In this document: positions 20,787 to 33,671 of the stretch, piece after piece
How positions within the stretch are numbered: position 1 is the first letter of the stretch
How the letters are laid out: each line of letters begins with the position of its first letter
Source of the DNA: Tubulanus polymorphus
Lineage: Eukaryota; Nemertea; Palaeonemertea; Tubulaniformes; Tubulanidae
Direction of reading: 5' to 3'
NCBI RefSeq assembly: GCF_964204645.1
Contig: NC_134029.1
Location: forward strand, 22,772,450 to 22,836,449
Length of the DNA stretch: 64,000 nt
The notes under the pieces: model-generated
Told to the model about the DNA's origin: nothing
The model's database searches: none
Seen by the model: only the letters and a program-made list of their open reading frames with translations
Position numbers and translations under genes: made by a program

Positions 20787-22635
20787 TATAACGATTCTGA
20801 CGAAAAGCACGCGACAGGTTTTATCGTCGATTGACAGATGTCGATCTCTCTCTCTCGTTCTCGAGACTATAATATCACGCTCAACTTACGTCAGATGACT
20901 GACTACTGACTGATGAAAGCGCTACAAGTGCTTTATAACATAATTTCAGCAAATGAGATTGACAACTCGATAGTCTAGTATATAGCTAGCAACAGTTGGC
21001 ATTTGTTGTGACTGCATGGTTTTTTTTCTAAACGACACGAAAATAATGAAGTGTTCTGTGATGTGATATAGATCGCGCGTCTGATGTTGCGTTGAAAAGA
21101 ATAGTCAGTTCGATCAATCGAGGTCCCATCTACTGCCAAATTCTTCCGGGTATTTTTGAATCATCAAAATATCGAATGATGATTTATTTTGACTCACTTG
21201 TCGGTGAGCTATTTCCTGGAATGTTGCTGTAATCAAACGTGAATATTGATTCAAGCAGACGCCAGCTGAAATCGCAACAGGATCGAGAGAATGTGTGACA
21301 ACTATATTAGAGCTACATCGACATATACACGTGAACACGTGTAAGCTTTCATAAAACAGCAAAAATCCCATTTCTATTTCAAAGATATTTATATTTATCG
21401 AATGCGAGGATGTTGACTTTAATATATTAATTGTGACGTCACATTATTTGGCAGTCAGTCTAACCAATGGGAGGAAACGAATGGATCCGATTGGATAATT
21501 TCAATGAATATTGATATCATGATTTACAGGACATGTGCGTATCAGGAAATATCAAACTAATCTATCTTTAAAAAGTGTTACTCCTTGAGGTAGCAGAAAC
21601 AAGTCAAAAGTCATTCTTGTTCTACGTAATCAGAAAAATGTCGTTGGTCTTGTAGAAACCCGGTATATGACTCGAAGCTAACGAGTTAATGACATATGAC
21701 AAACAAAAATTGGCGATTAATTCAAAAGCGGATGATCACCTATTATCAATGAATGAAATGTTGGCCGAGTATCAAAATCAATCTACCTAGAAATCCCAAT
21801 AATAGGACACCCCTCCACGTGCGTACGTCGCAATTGAAATCGATGTGTTTATGTCCAATCCGTTATTTGATAGTGCTTTAATTGACAATTCAGCATCGGT
21901 TTACATAGTCCAATATAATGAATCCAAACAAATACCTGAGCAACGTGGTTTCATGTAATTAAGTTTTCCGCCACGGCAGCCGAGAGTCGTACCAGTTCCA
22001 AGAATATGCGATGTTGCCTCGTTTGACAAGTTGTGTAAGATCACAACATCGCAAATGTTTCCACAAGGGGTGAGAAAATGTTGTAAAGCCAGTGAAAGTT
22101 ACAACTCTACTTCCATACGCTATTCCTTTTTGATTTAGGTTGTCACTGAATACATATACAATGAACTTCAGTTCCAGAAGTGACGCAAACAAGTTCTTCC
22201 TCGTATTCGAATTATCAATGACTTGATCCTGGGAATTTTAAACTTCATATTTGGATTTCCCGGGTCTGAGATGAACTTCGATATAAAGCACTAATACAAT
22301 ACAATCTAAGTCATTCCACGAATTCAATTCACTGCTGTCATGAGACATAATCACTAATGTTCTTTTTGAATAAGATTAAAATGGAATGTAAATGTTTCGT
22401 TCGGAAAATGATATAGAGGGAAAACAAGATAGCAAAATGCTTGAGTTATCACCGGCCTGTTGATGGCTGTGAGCGAAAGACAAAGCTTTCTTCATATTTC
22501 TAATTTTCACATAGTGAATTGTTCCGATTTTTATTCATGGATTTGTGTCTTCAAATGATCAGTTATGAAAAGCAAGTTTAGATAAAATTATTCTATATTG
22601 AACGAACTCGTTGATAAATTTGAAAGCGTTATTTC
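20787..22635. other. intergenic, no gene seen
   Basis: Upstream region of the receptor kinase (TSS side) and downstream region of the DEG/ENaC gene. A CT-rich stretch with TCTCTCTCTCT occurs near 20847. No ORF here has support from splice sites or homology. Confidence 0.45.
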
Positions 22636-25598
22636 TCATACTGGGTTAGAACTTCGATGTTCATATCTTCCATTTTCGCGAATATTTTGCGGTGCGTTTT
22701 CGCTGTTAGTGAACGGCACAAGGCGAGATCTGGTCGATCGCACCTTCGAACTGATATACGCGACGGCAACGACTATCACCTCCAACAGGTGTATCACACT
22801 TACAGCAGAAATGCCAGCAAGAAATACTAGAATCGCAGCCAAATCACCTTAAAAAAAGAAAAATCTAGATTTTGACGTTATCCTTCGCTGACAAAAACCT
22901 TGGATTTAAGTTAGAATAACGCAATTATTTAACTTTAAATAAGTCTTTGAAACCTTGGAAATATTTAGCTAAATTGCTTCGTTTTACAAGTTACCTACAG
23001 AATAGATCATATTCGTCATAGACCGGAAGCATAGTTATCTGTTCAATCATCAGATCTGGTAGAAATATTCTGAGACTCCGGTGTGACCTGAGAACAGAGA
23101 TAGAAAACATTTAAAAAATTCTATTCGACAAGGAAAAGTTCTGAAATAATGTTTAGCAATTCATATACAACTCAGGAAGTGTGTCCTTCAGTCGTTTTTG
23201 TCTACTATTGGACCATGGACGTATAAACTAGTTTAGGATAGATAGTTGACTTCCAAGTTATAACTGACATTACAATATCATAAAGAAATATTCCTTCTGG
23301 CGAATAGAAATAAATTGAAACGGCTTACTTTGGATCATGGTTTGGTTGTCTGGAAGTGCGAATCAAATATTCAATCCTTGTACACTCAAAAGGACAGTGA
23401 CAAAAAACACCATATTCAAGTGATTCTGAAGTAGATAAAACATAAACTAAGTACACCATAGATTGCTATGAGTGATAATATATCATTTATAAAATGTAAG
23501 AAAAGATGAGTGATCTGTAATCACCTAATATCCTTGATGCGCATTTCTGTTCAGATTGTGTGATGCACGGAGCAGAATTACCTACAAAATATAACAAGAT
23601 ACAACAAAATATAATGGCACATTTAACAAGAACAATGTCATATTTCAGTAGCACATCTAAACAGTTTAGATATGATAGTAACCTGGATGATGATGAAGTC
23701 TACACCCACATCCACGATGAACCATTTCTGTTTCACACTCGACGATACAACGACTGCGAGTGTATTTGCCGTAATGTCGTAAACCGTTCGAATATGGCCC
23801 CTTGGATGAGCTGGTACAATTACTAAATGGCATCGGTAATTCTTCAATCTGCGAAAGGCAATGAATGCAATAAGAACCATCGTTTTGACTTCTTTCGACG
23901 TGAAGTAAGCTTATATTCAACAATCGAACACTCGAATCAACTTTTTCTTATTTAGAAATGAGCTCTGCTTTCCACAAAGATAACTGATACCTGTCGAGAT
24001 TGAACTCGTATGGCTGTTTGCGATGAGGCAAGCAAATATTCGGAGAAATCTTCGTTTTTCGCAACATCGTCCTGAGCGTATATATACACCTGAAATGTAC
24101 ATGTAAAACCTGTCAAAACATTGGTTATTCGTGGTCCGTTGTGGCTTACTCTAGAATAGATTCTCCTACCGTTGCAGTCAATATTTCTGGTACAATTTCA
24201 ACATCCAAGCCTCGTGATGAACCAGCTACTGAAACTTCGCTCGAATCGTTGAAGGTAAAACATATTCGTTTGTTGTCAAACCCAGTCCAAAATAGACCAC
24301 TGCATTCTTTGACAACGTTCTTCCATCGACAGTGAGTCAAGTATGCGTCGACTGTTTTCGCAGTTCGATTGTTGGTTTTTGCTTGGTCGTCTGACGTAGA
24401 CGGCAAGCAGATTCTTACAGCTGGGAAGAGGATCGATTGTTGTTGGTTGAAAGAGATTCGAGCATGTGTTTCCCGACGCTGGAGTCGACTGACCAGTACG
24501 ATAGCGAGAAAGATCGCCAGAGCCAGGCACACCGTTAACAGGCCTATCCATAATGTCCTGAAAAAGAAATTGTTAAATTAGATTATATATGATATACCGG
24601 TAGATATTGGTGTTATCAGAAATTAGTCACCTTCGAATAGTTGTAGTTGAAGACTTGTATAACACACTTGCTCCGTGAATCGAAGTTATCGAAGAGCATC
24701 CTTCAAAATATTCACGAAACGAATCGGTCGGAATGTTCTTGACTTTAGGTCGCAGAAACCGCTTGAATTTCACGTAGTCGAACAGTTTCTCTTTGTCGGA
24801 ATCATCGTCGTCGTGGAATCGTCGGGGTCCGAGTTCAGGAGGCTCATCGTCGTCCGGACTTTCCAAATCTTCGAAATGATGATTCCTCCATGAAGTCGAT
24901 TTCGCGGTGTCATCAGCGGGCAAGAAATGAACGCTACGATGGACGGAATTGTGCGAGAAAGATGTATTAATGCACGGCGCTGCTCGTGGATTAGGATCAC
25001 GCTTTCTACTCGCCGTATTGATATTCTCTGATAGTTTCTCTTCGTTCACACGTTTCGGTTGTTTTCTGGGAGTTAGCGTGTATTTCGGTGATGCCATCGC
25101 TAACTCTGAGCTTTCATATGTTCCGTACGTCTGCGTCAAGTAGCTACGATATTTGCCAAGTAGTTTATCGGCGGTGTTCGACAAACTCGGAATTTTTTCG
25201 CTTGTCTTTTTCTTCGGTCGTTTTTCGGATTGCCTCGATGAACGCATACGAAATAATCGCTTGGTTCGAGGACGTTTCTGTCCTGCTCCATCGCTCTCGT
25301 CCTCCTCGTATTCGATTTGGGAGCGTTTCGATTTTCGACCCGTTTCGGTGACATTTCGTCTCTGTTTACGTCGCGATACTAAAGGAGAAACCGTTGCAAT
25401 CTGCCGTCGGTGGATGGACGGACTGTGTTCATTTGTAGAAAGCGCATCTTCGGGCTTGTAACCGTTATGACGTCTAGCATTTGTTCGACTTCTGAACGTT
25501 CCCACGTAAGCCATGCTGTTGTGGATGTCTGACGATGTGGACTGATTCAGCATTGATGCATTTAGGGTGCGTAACGACCCTGTATCCCTAATAACCAT
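22636..25598 (-). CDS. DEG/ENaC-family sodium channel subunit
   Basis: First exon (25598 to about 24627) codes a 300-plus residue cytosolic N-terminus rich in Arg, Lys and Ser. It ends in the family's gating motif (SITSIHGASVLY, containing His-Gly). TM1 follows (TLWIGLLTVCLALAIFLAIV) across the next exon (24557 to about 24146). The extracellular domain has Cys-rich exons, notably CIHCLSQIEELPMPF, then RSRCIVECETEMVHRGCGCR (about 23880-23650), the conserved beta-ball/thumb cysteine region. Exon 23090 to about 22995 reads SLRIFLPDLMIEQITMLPVY, the pre-TM2 strand. The last exon has DLAAILVFLAGISAVSVIHL, TM2 with a G-I-S selectivity filter, and a short C-tail ending at TGA 22636. Such channels carry amiloride-sensitive Na+ currents gated by acid, peptides or force. 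The N-terminus is much longer than the roughly 50-100 residues usual in ASIC/FaNaC. Ligand type cannot be told. Confidence 0.87.
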
Positions 25599-25680
25599 GA
25601 CTGTATGACTGTATCACCGGTCGGTTGACAGACTCTGCTGGTCTACCATTTGGAACAAAATAATCAGCCTAGCTTGCAGT

Positions 25681-26005
25681 AGCTGATGTACTACCAGGTT
25701 GCGGTAGCTGATGTATTGCCAGGTTGCGGTAGCTGATGTATTGCCAGGTTGTGGTAGCTGATGTATTACCAGGTTGCGGTTGCTGATGTATTGCCAGGTT
25801 GCGGTAGCTGATGTATTGCCAGGTTGTGGTAGCTGATGTATTACCAGGTTGCGGTTGCTGATGTATTGCCAGGTTGCGGTAGCTGATGTATTGCCAGGTT
25901 GTGGTAGCTTATGTATTACCAGGTTGCGGTAGCTGATGTATTACCAGGTTGTGGTAGCTGATGTATTACCACGTTGCAAGAGCTGATGTAATGCCTGAAT
26001 GCAGT
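25681..26005. repeat. 25-bp minisatellite, 13 units
   Basis: Thirteen head-to-tail units of exactly 25 bp (core AGCTGATGTATTGCCAGGTT plus a variable GCGGT or GTGGT end). Variant units recur in the same order every three units (3-4-5, 6-7-8, 9-10), giving a 75-bp higher-order period; the last two units are degenerate. It starts 83 bp upstream of the DEG/ENaC start codon, so it lies in that gene's 5' region. Confidence 0.95.
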
Positions 26006-28082
26006 TAACTGTGTTGCACAAGGTACATTTCTTTGTTGTAAAAATCATCTGATAATTGACTTACCGGTAGACACCCGATCAGACTAATAATAGTCGCCCT
26101 TTATGCCCGAACTACTGCTCCCAATGATAGAGCTATGTCCGATGTTTTTCCCGCCTTGGTCTGTAACCTTATCGCACACACATGCTATAAACACTGTGGA
26201 TCGTATTAAGGTTTTCTATATTAACTTGTTGTAAATCAAATTATCACGGCACAGGCTCATTGTAAATTCATTAGTTTGCCCTCTTCGAATGTACCGAACG
26301 TACATTGGATTCGCATAAAATATTTACAAAGATGATATTTATATTTCCACTCAAAGAACTCAGGGTTGAATGTATTTTCCATTGCAGGCACCGATGACAG
26401 TTCAATGGCAATCTCGATCTCGCCAGCCGTTATTTTCAGTTCAGTAATCCTTCACCTCAAATAGTACACCAGACAATGTTTGAATCTCGCAGTTTATCAT
26501 AGCACTGATAAAAAACAAGTTGGCCTAATTCAGCTCGGTATTCCGACGATACTCGGCTCGAAAGCTGATTTGATTAATAATTCAAACTGGAGGAGACGGT
26601 AACTAATGGTGACCAGGGAATAACCACTCCTGGTGGTTATGCTTTCGGACGCTGAGTCGATATCCAAAATCCAAAGTAGCATCGTCGTTGCTAGGAATCA
26701 ACATTACAACTGAACGCAGTACGGAGACTGCATGGCTATCGTTGCAGCGCCGGCCGGCAGATTCACAATCAATGCTAATTAGTTATCATGTGCAGTACCC
26801 ACGAGCTGTGGTAGAAACAATCAACACCCGCTGTACAGTTCACACCCCGGCCTCAAATGGTACCTTTTGGTATGGATTTCTCCTTGGTCCAGACCGAGAG
26901 AGCGTGAGAAAGGAACAAAGAAGGTTCGAATTGAAATCTAATAACATCATATGGCTCTATCTCACACTTAAACATTTATTTGCGGTTGATTCCATAAAAC
27001 TCGAAGTCTATCGGTCGCCGTGTTCATTTTTTTCTCTACATGTATTTTGTATTTCTCAACCTGCCAGGTTATTGTGCTAGTAGATGAATGTTCCTAAAAC
27101 ACAAAGAGTCCAATAGACAATTTTGTGCATGAAAAACTTGATTTATTACATAACGATAACTAATTTCGGTTAATAAAGCGTTATGGCGATTTAATTCAAT
27201 AATTCCCTGACGGGTCCTCGGTTCGCGGCTCTCCGACACGGATATTCTCGGTTAGGATGAGAGTGCTGCCCCGATGTGGATGTTTTCGGAGCAACCCATT
27301 TTCGGTATTCCGTACCCCTTCGCTGTGTCTTACCACTTCGCTCGCTCTGATCAGATGCACTTGAATCTGGACTGAGAATGAATTGATGAACCGAAGGAAG
27401 GCCTCACACAGTGAAATTAGAGTTCAACGCGGTGTCGTGTGGGGCCAGAGAAAATCCAAAATGAAACGAAAAGTTTGCCATACCCGAACTACATATATAC
27501 ATAATGATGGTACACACAGTCACGGTGGTCGTGCCGGAAAATTCTCAAAATTAAATAAAATTCTGATTTTGTCTGTTCCCAATTCTATTCTATCTATTCC
27601 ACTGGCACCAGGTGGACTTGTCACTGTTGATAGTGAATGAATAAAACCAATGTCAATGACCAGCTCCTGTATCCCTGAAAAATAAAAAATGCTCTTTTTT
27701 TACTTCACTTCAGTTGGTCTGATGTTGGAATTCATTCACTATGGGAAGTCCCCGGCCATGCCCATGGTGCTGGCTGGGGTCCTGAAAGTGGCCATGCTCT
27801 GTAAGAACTTGCATGAACTACCAGTGGTCACAACAGCGATATTTCACTGGTGACTTAATTTTTCAGTGAACCTCCTATAGTCTTTTTTTTGTCTGGGATC
27901 GATTTTTTGATATATTTCTCTTAATTTTTTTAGACCAAATCGAGGTGTTAAAAAATCGATCCTTAACAAAAATAGACATTAGGTGTTAGAAAGTTACACC
28001 CCTTGACTTCGGAAAGCGGTAGCTTATGAAATGTTATGTTTTGAAATATTGCTAGAACATTGATGAAATAGGGTAGCATAAA
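26006..28082. other. intergenic, no gene seen
   Basis: Spacer between the divergent DEG/ENaC and TERT genes. It includes an open frame at 26688-27080 without homology or splice support, and AT-rich sequence to the TERT start. An in-frame TAG precedes the TERT ATG by two codons. Confidence 0.45.
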
Positions 28083-31000
28083 ATGCTCTCTTCTTCACTT
28101 TCAGCGAAAAGCGTTATCTATCAAAGTTATAGATGTGTTGTATCATTGAATGAATGTTTCAATGATGTGAGTTTTAAAGATGATGATGAGGGCTTCAACA
28201 AGTAGGTATAACTCGAGGATTCAGGTCAGCTTCAAGGTCTTGCATGAGACCAACAGATTTCCTAAGAAAATGTTCGGTTCTAATTGTGCCTGTCATTCTA
28301 GATTCGTCGAATATATGAAAACCACCCTGGTCGCGACAAATGAGCCAAAGAAAGTTCCTTCATTCGCAGACGCTTATAACGAATCAAAGCCGACAAAGAA
28401 ACTTAAAAGTCTCATATGTGGACTTATATATGTAAGGCTGTATTACAGAAATAAGAATTCGTGTAGGAAATTGTGCAGATCATGAAATATTTCATAGGAC
28501 TTTCCTTTTCATATCCTCATTTCAGGATTTATTATTAAAAAAGGATTCTGGTGATAATGTGCTGACGTTCGCTGAAAGCAAAAGTAGCTCATCGGTGATT
28601 TCGGCTAGCAGTCCTGCGGATTTTCTATTTACAAAACCATGGCGGATTCTCCATTCAAGGTATCAGTTGAATTGGAGAGTTGCATAGCGGTTTAACATAA
28701 CTTCTGTTAGAAAAAACTCTTCACTTTTGATATTAACAGGTTTGGGGATGAAGCGGTATACAATCTGATTTCAAAGTTTTCCATTTTTGTGAAAGATGGT
28801 GAAAACTACTTTCAAATTTCTGGTAAACCTATCATGCAAGTTGTCAAGAAACCCGGTAAATTCAAACAATCATTTATCATGTCCCTGTGTTGTTATCGAT
28901 ATGAAACCCGTGAATTATGAACGAATTTTATACAGTCAAAGAAAAGCGAACAACGAGGAAACGAAAGCCTGCATCAGACGTGATACAAGATTCATCTGTG
29001 AGACCGAAAAAACGACGTCGTAAAACTGTAGGAAATGATCATCCTGTGAGCGCTTGTTGTTCCGCTATTGGCTTCAGGTAAATTATTTTAACAGGGCAGC
29101 CACTGATCTGGAAAACCTGGAAACTCGCATTGTAACATCTTAAACCAAGAAATTCCTTGGATATACTCAGTGAATGTTGTGCTATGACGTCGAAAAATTA
29201 GGGAATTTGTAAATTGGTGGAAAGTGGCCACCCTGTCTAATTCTATTTAGTCAATACCCTGGTAGAAAGAGACTTGAATGGAATATGATGGTAAAAGTTT
29301 GTTTATTTTGCAGTCATTGCTTATTGATTCAACACAAAGGAATGTATTATTGTCGAGATGTCCGCGAAAAGTTTCACCCCAGACGTAAGAATGAACCAAA
29401 CAGAAGAAAGGATTTTTAAAGACGCATTAGTTTCGTTCGTACCTATTTTTGTTTGCAGACTTGATGTCGAAAACTGATGTTTCACCAGCTCATCTTTGGA
29501 ATGATATTTCGCATACATGCGTTACTGTTGGAGATCTGGGCCGAAAGAATAAGTCCATTCCTGCCGCGAGTGATAAGGCACTTCAGATCCTCGCAGATTT
29601 CATCAACAATCACAAAAATCAGTTGAGTAAAACCCTACCGACGTTTGAGTAGTCGCATAGAATATTTCGGCGTGTTCACGATAAATGAAAATTGTTTTTT
29701 TGAAAATAGGCATCGGAGATGGAAGTATATCATAAATAACTATTGCCCGATCTTAAGCAATGATTTATCTGTCGGACAACTTATAGAAGCTTCGTCTGTT
29801 CACGGAAAGGTATTGTACAAGCTGTAGGTTACGCGTACTGTCATATTTTGTATGTTATTAACTGATAAAATGATTTTTCAGGTTTTTCTGTTCGTTCGAA
29901 GGATTTTGAAACGTGTCGTTCCACCGGAATTGTGGGGTTCCGCGCAAAATCGAAATATTTTCTTCAAAAGTATCCTTATATTCGCTATTTTACTTTATTC
30001 TTTGACGTTAGTCACCTGTAAATCTGAGTAAGGATTAGGGTAGGTACCTCTAGTCTATCATGTTATAAAAAGTCTTAATGAAATCAGATTTGCAGCGTTT
30101 GATTACCATGAAACACTATCAGAAGTTTGTTCTCGGTGATCTGATGAATAATGTAAAGGTACAAAGATCTTTGACATTTCTTGCTCCTACCCGGTTTGGA
30201 ATCCTCTACCCAAATGCTCTACCCTTTGTCATGGAACCCTATTTGGACCTACCTGTTTACCGGATTACTTTAAAGCGCCTTTGAATATTGAATCGGTGAA
30301 ATTGGCGCTATATTGATATTATTTTGTCATCATATATATTGATATTTCAAATTGTTTTTCTCATGAAGGTGTCTCATATGAAATGGATTCTAAAAACGAC
30401 GTGTTTACCAACTCGAGAGTGTCTGGCGGCTAAGATGTATTTATGGATGCTGTATTACGTGTTCTCGGTGATCAAATCGTACTTTTACGTTACCGAAAGT
30501 GAGGTTAGATCATCGAAGAAGAAAGCGGTTTTCTATAGAAAACCTGTTTGGAAAATAATCAAGGCTCAAGCGACTAAAGGTATTAGAATATCAGGTTCAG
30601 TCCATGTGTACGTGATCAGATATTTTAAATGTCATTTAACTCTTAATTTTAGATCAGGTGGAGAATGGAGATCTGCAAAAAGTACCAAAGGTAAAATTTC
30701 ATCTGTATTTATTATGCATACAATCATCAGGGAATGGATCTAGGCGTTGGTGTCTGGAGTCCAGATCCCTGCATTCCTTCCCATCGAGGTTTCCGTTTCT
30801 GTCATAATGGAGATTTTTGATGATTGTCTTCAAAAATATCTAACTCCTACGCGGGAAGCCGCAGCAAAATCAAAACTAAACAACCCGCCTTCCAATTTTC
30901 TAAGATCTGCACTTGATCATCTCTTTCATCGAATGTGTTTGTAAATTTCAATATCCATTTCAGGAAATGGTGTCTAAGATACTCCGTGAACGGAAAGCGC

Positions 31001-32826
31001 TTGGTATTTGTACGATGCGATTTGTTCCGAAATCTGAAACGACTAGAATGCTTTTGAATCTTAGCAAGAAATTACCCGGCGAACGACTGACGATAAATCA
31101 CCAGATTAAACCTTTATTGCTCGTTCTGAAGAGTATTGTCGTAAGCGTATAATTCACTTGTGCCAAATCCTAACAGTTTTAAGTGTAGAAACTTCTCATT
31201 TATATCAATGTCATTTTTTCAATACATTTACAGAAAAAGAAGCCGTCCCTATTAGGTTATACTGCTGTTAATTTTAAAGAGAAATTTCGAGAATTCAAGG
31301 CGACAAAATGGAAAAGGTAAAAAGAAAATATCTTTAGTTACCGGTGTTTAGTTTTCGCTTCTGATTTGAAATTATCAGGATCGGCTCAGGACTTATCCTG
31401 GAAATCAGGGCAATTTTGTAAAAAAGCTTAAAAATCAGGGAAAAGTCAGGGAAATTTGAAGAGATTGCTTCTAGATCATGCGTAAAATCAAACAGTTTCC
31501 ATCGATGTCTTACGTATTTGACTGTGATAATTGATTGGATTCTTAGCAGATCAAGTCAGGGAAACATCGGGCATGTCAGGGAAATGCCCGAAAAGTCGCC
31601 AACCTGATTATATTTTGACTTGTTTATTTTTATTCTCAGCCACGAACCTCTCTATTTTGTGAAGTGTGACATCAAGAAATGTTTCAACAGTATCAGACTA
31701 CAAAAACTGCTCGGCATTCTCGAATCAATTCTGAATGAGGTAATATATTCATCCCGTGTAGAAGTGAATGTTGATGGAATCTATTCGTAAAAAAAAAAAT
31801 TCATCGATAATCAGTTTTCAGAAGAGATATTCTACACGAGGAAAATGTCTACGGTTAGAATAAAAAATCAACGACGTATGATCAGATATATACAAGCCGT
31901 ACAATCATTAACGGATCTCAGTACGTTCTCGAAATTCGTCCAGGAACAAAACGTGAAAAACTCCGTCGTCGTCGACTTGGTTTCTGGATCGCATCGTAAC
32001 GGGAAATCTTTCATGAATTTAGCGCGATTGCACCTACTTTTGAACATTATCAATGTAAGTATGATTTGGGCATGTCGGGTTATTTGTTACTCTAGTCTTG
32101 AGGAATTTGTAGGCTTTTAGAAAAGTTTGATCCTGTAAAATTCTTGAAATACCAAATACAAAATAAATGTATTACAAAGTCGACTAATGTTAGTTTGACT
32201 TACATAAGTACATAATTTGACTTACATAAGTACATACTTAGATACTTGTTAATTCAACTGTTAAATATTTCTTTTAAGGATGGTCAGGAATATTACGTAA
32301 TGCGCCGTGGAATCAGTCAGGGAGCCGTGACCTCGACGATGCTAGCGAATCTGTACTGCGGAGATATGGAAAATCGTTTTCTGCAACTCGAAGATGACGA
32401 ACTGCTCGCTCGATGGGTAGACGACTATATCTATATATCGCCGCATCGAGACAGAACTAAAATGTTCCTAGAAAAGCTGCAGAAAGGTAAATTACAATAC
32501 GGTGCATTCTCCGCTGGCTTCTCAAGTTCTCGTGTTTATTGAAAAAAGTATTTCTATGAATTTAGGGATTCCTGAGTATAATCTGTTCATCAATCATGGA
32601 AAAACACTGACAAATGTGCTTCAAAATGAGATACCTGATGTTGGTATGTCTGGTAGGTATGCAGTTGATGTTGATGTCAATCGAGGTTTTTTGCTTAGTT
32701 TAAACTGCTTGTGCTTGATCTAGTATATTACCTAGGAACTTTGATGTAATCATCTTTATTTCTTTTACAGAAAATGTAAAATGGTGCGGCGTCACAATTG
32801 ACTTGATTAAACGCAGATGTAGATGA
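28083..32826 (+). CDS. TERT: telomerase reverse transcriptase lacking the C-terminal extension
   Basis: Exon model: 28083-28166, 28225-28431, 28526-28659, 28740-28855, 28936-29077, 29314-29384, 29459-29648, 29710-29809, 29882-29969, 30088-30158, 30369-30579, 30653-30690, 30964-31140, 31234-31316, 31640-31739, 31827-32054, 32279-32486, 32566-32643, 32771-32826. All phases agree, giving about 793 aa. TEN domain: SVIYQSYRCVVSL, then FGDEAVYNLISKFSIFVKDG. A basic linker (PKKRRRK) is a likely NLS. RNA-binding domain: CP-like GMYYCRDVREKFHP, QFP-like RRILKRVVPPELWGS, and T motif SYFYVTE with AVFYRKPVWK. RT motifs: 1/2 LGICTMRFVPKS, A LYFVKCDIKKCFNSI, B' RRGISQGAVTST, C RWVDDYIYI, D GIPEYNLFINHGK, E VKWCGVTIDLI. 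TGA follows eight codons after the WCG of motif E, with AATAAA at about 32954. The catalytic Asp residues (CD, VDD) are present. The thumb/CTE present in most TERTs is absent. It adds telomeric repeats with the telomerase RNA. Confidence 0.93.
29092..29235. mobile_element. hAT-like MITE in TERT intron
   Basis: Ends CAGGGCAGCCACT (left) and AGTGGCCACCCTG (right) are inverted repeats with two mismatches and carry the CAGGG terminus common in hAT elements. I could not see a clear 8-bp target duplication. Confidence 0.5.
31376..31608. mobile_element. interspersed hAT-like repeat in TERT intron
   Basis: Shares a core (AAAATCAAACAGTTTCCATC plus the flanking GTCAGGGAAA words) with copies at 45055-45308 and 49160-49400. 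Ends CAGGATCGGC and GCCAACCTG are poorly conserved inverted repeats. Confidence 0.55.
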
Positions 32827-33508
32827 TTTTCCGGCGATAACAGATTAGTCTGTATTCTGGATGATTGCTTAAAAAGAATATGATGTAAATACTAGTCATG
32901 AGCACATGCTTGTAATGTTCAGGGATTCGCCTTTGTTGAATTACTATTTGAAATAAAGATGGATTTAATGTTGATTTGTATAGTTTGTACTGGTCCTATC
33001 AATCTTCGATTCATAGCATTCTGTGGCGACAGTTTTTGGTTCAGGGCTGATCGAATTAGTTTTAAGAGTGCAAAAAACAAGAACAAAATACACATTGTTA
33101 CATGTCAAATAACTTACGTTTTATTATTTTTAACTTTACATACACTATACATAAATGTCTATACACATTATTTACACTATTTACAACAAATTGTTGGGAT
33201 AGTTTTTCGTTATATTTGATTTAATCATCACACGCACACAAACACGCATTTTTAGATCCTTGCGATTTGAATATTTGAATCAATCGTCGTTTAATATATC
33301 AATTCATTGAACAGAACTTCAATGAAGAATTGTTTTAAGCAATATGCATAGGTGGTTAGCCATTCAACTGGTTATTACGTAACTGGACTAACTTTGAGGT
33401 CTGTAAATAAATCTTTTCCAATTCAAAAGCAACAAGTTATTATTCATTTATATCTCAAACATTTACAGCGGAACGTAAGCGAACAAATTTGATATTTCAT
33501 ACTAGATA

Positions 33509-33671
33509 CAGTGGAATCTCGATATAACGAACTCGGATACAACGATTCATCGGATATTACAAACCTCAAATTGTGTCCCGATTGAGAGACTTTAATCATT
33601 TTCATACTGGATATATCAAACTATTGGTTATTATGTGGTCCCCTGAAGTTCGTTGTAACGAGGTTCCACTG
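33509..33671. mobile_element. pogo/Tigger-like MITE
   Basis: Left end CAGTGGAATCTCGATATAAC and right end GTTGTAACGAGGTTCCACTG are inverted repeats typical of pogo/Tigger elements, and the element is flanked by TA on both sides (33507-33508 and 33672-33673). No transposase is encoded in 163 bp. A partial second copy of the right end follows at about 33710-33750. Confidence 0.75.

Noticed and set aside
26688-27080. 130-codon open frame
   Set aside because: No homology, no splice context and ordinary intergenic composition; probably chance.
32959-33219. Possible TERT C-terminal exon
   Set aside because: The frame is hydrophobic and AT-driven, lies after the AATAAA, and shows none of the CTE motifs.
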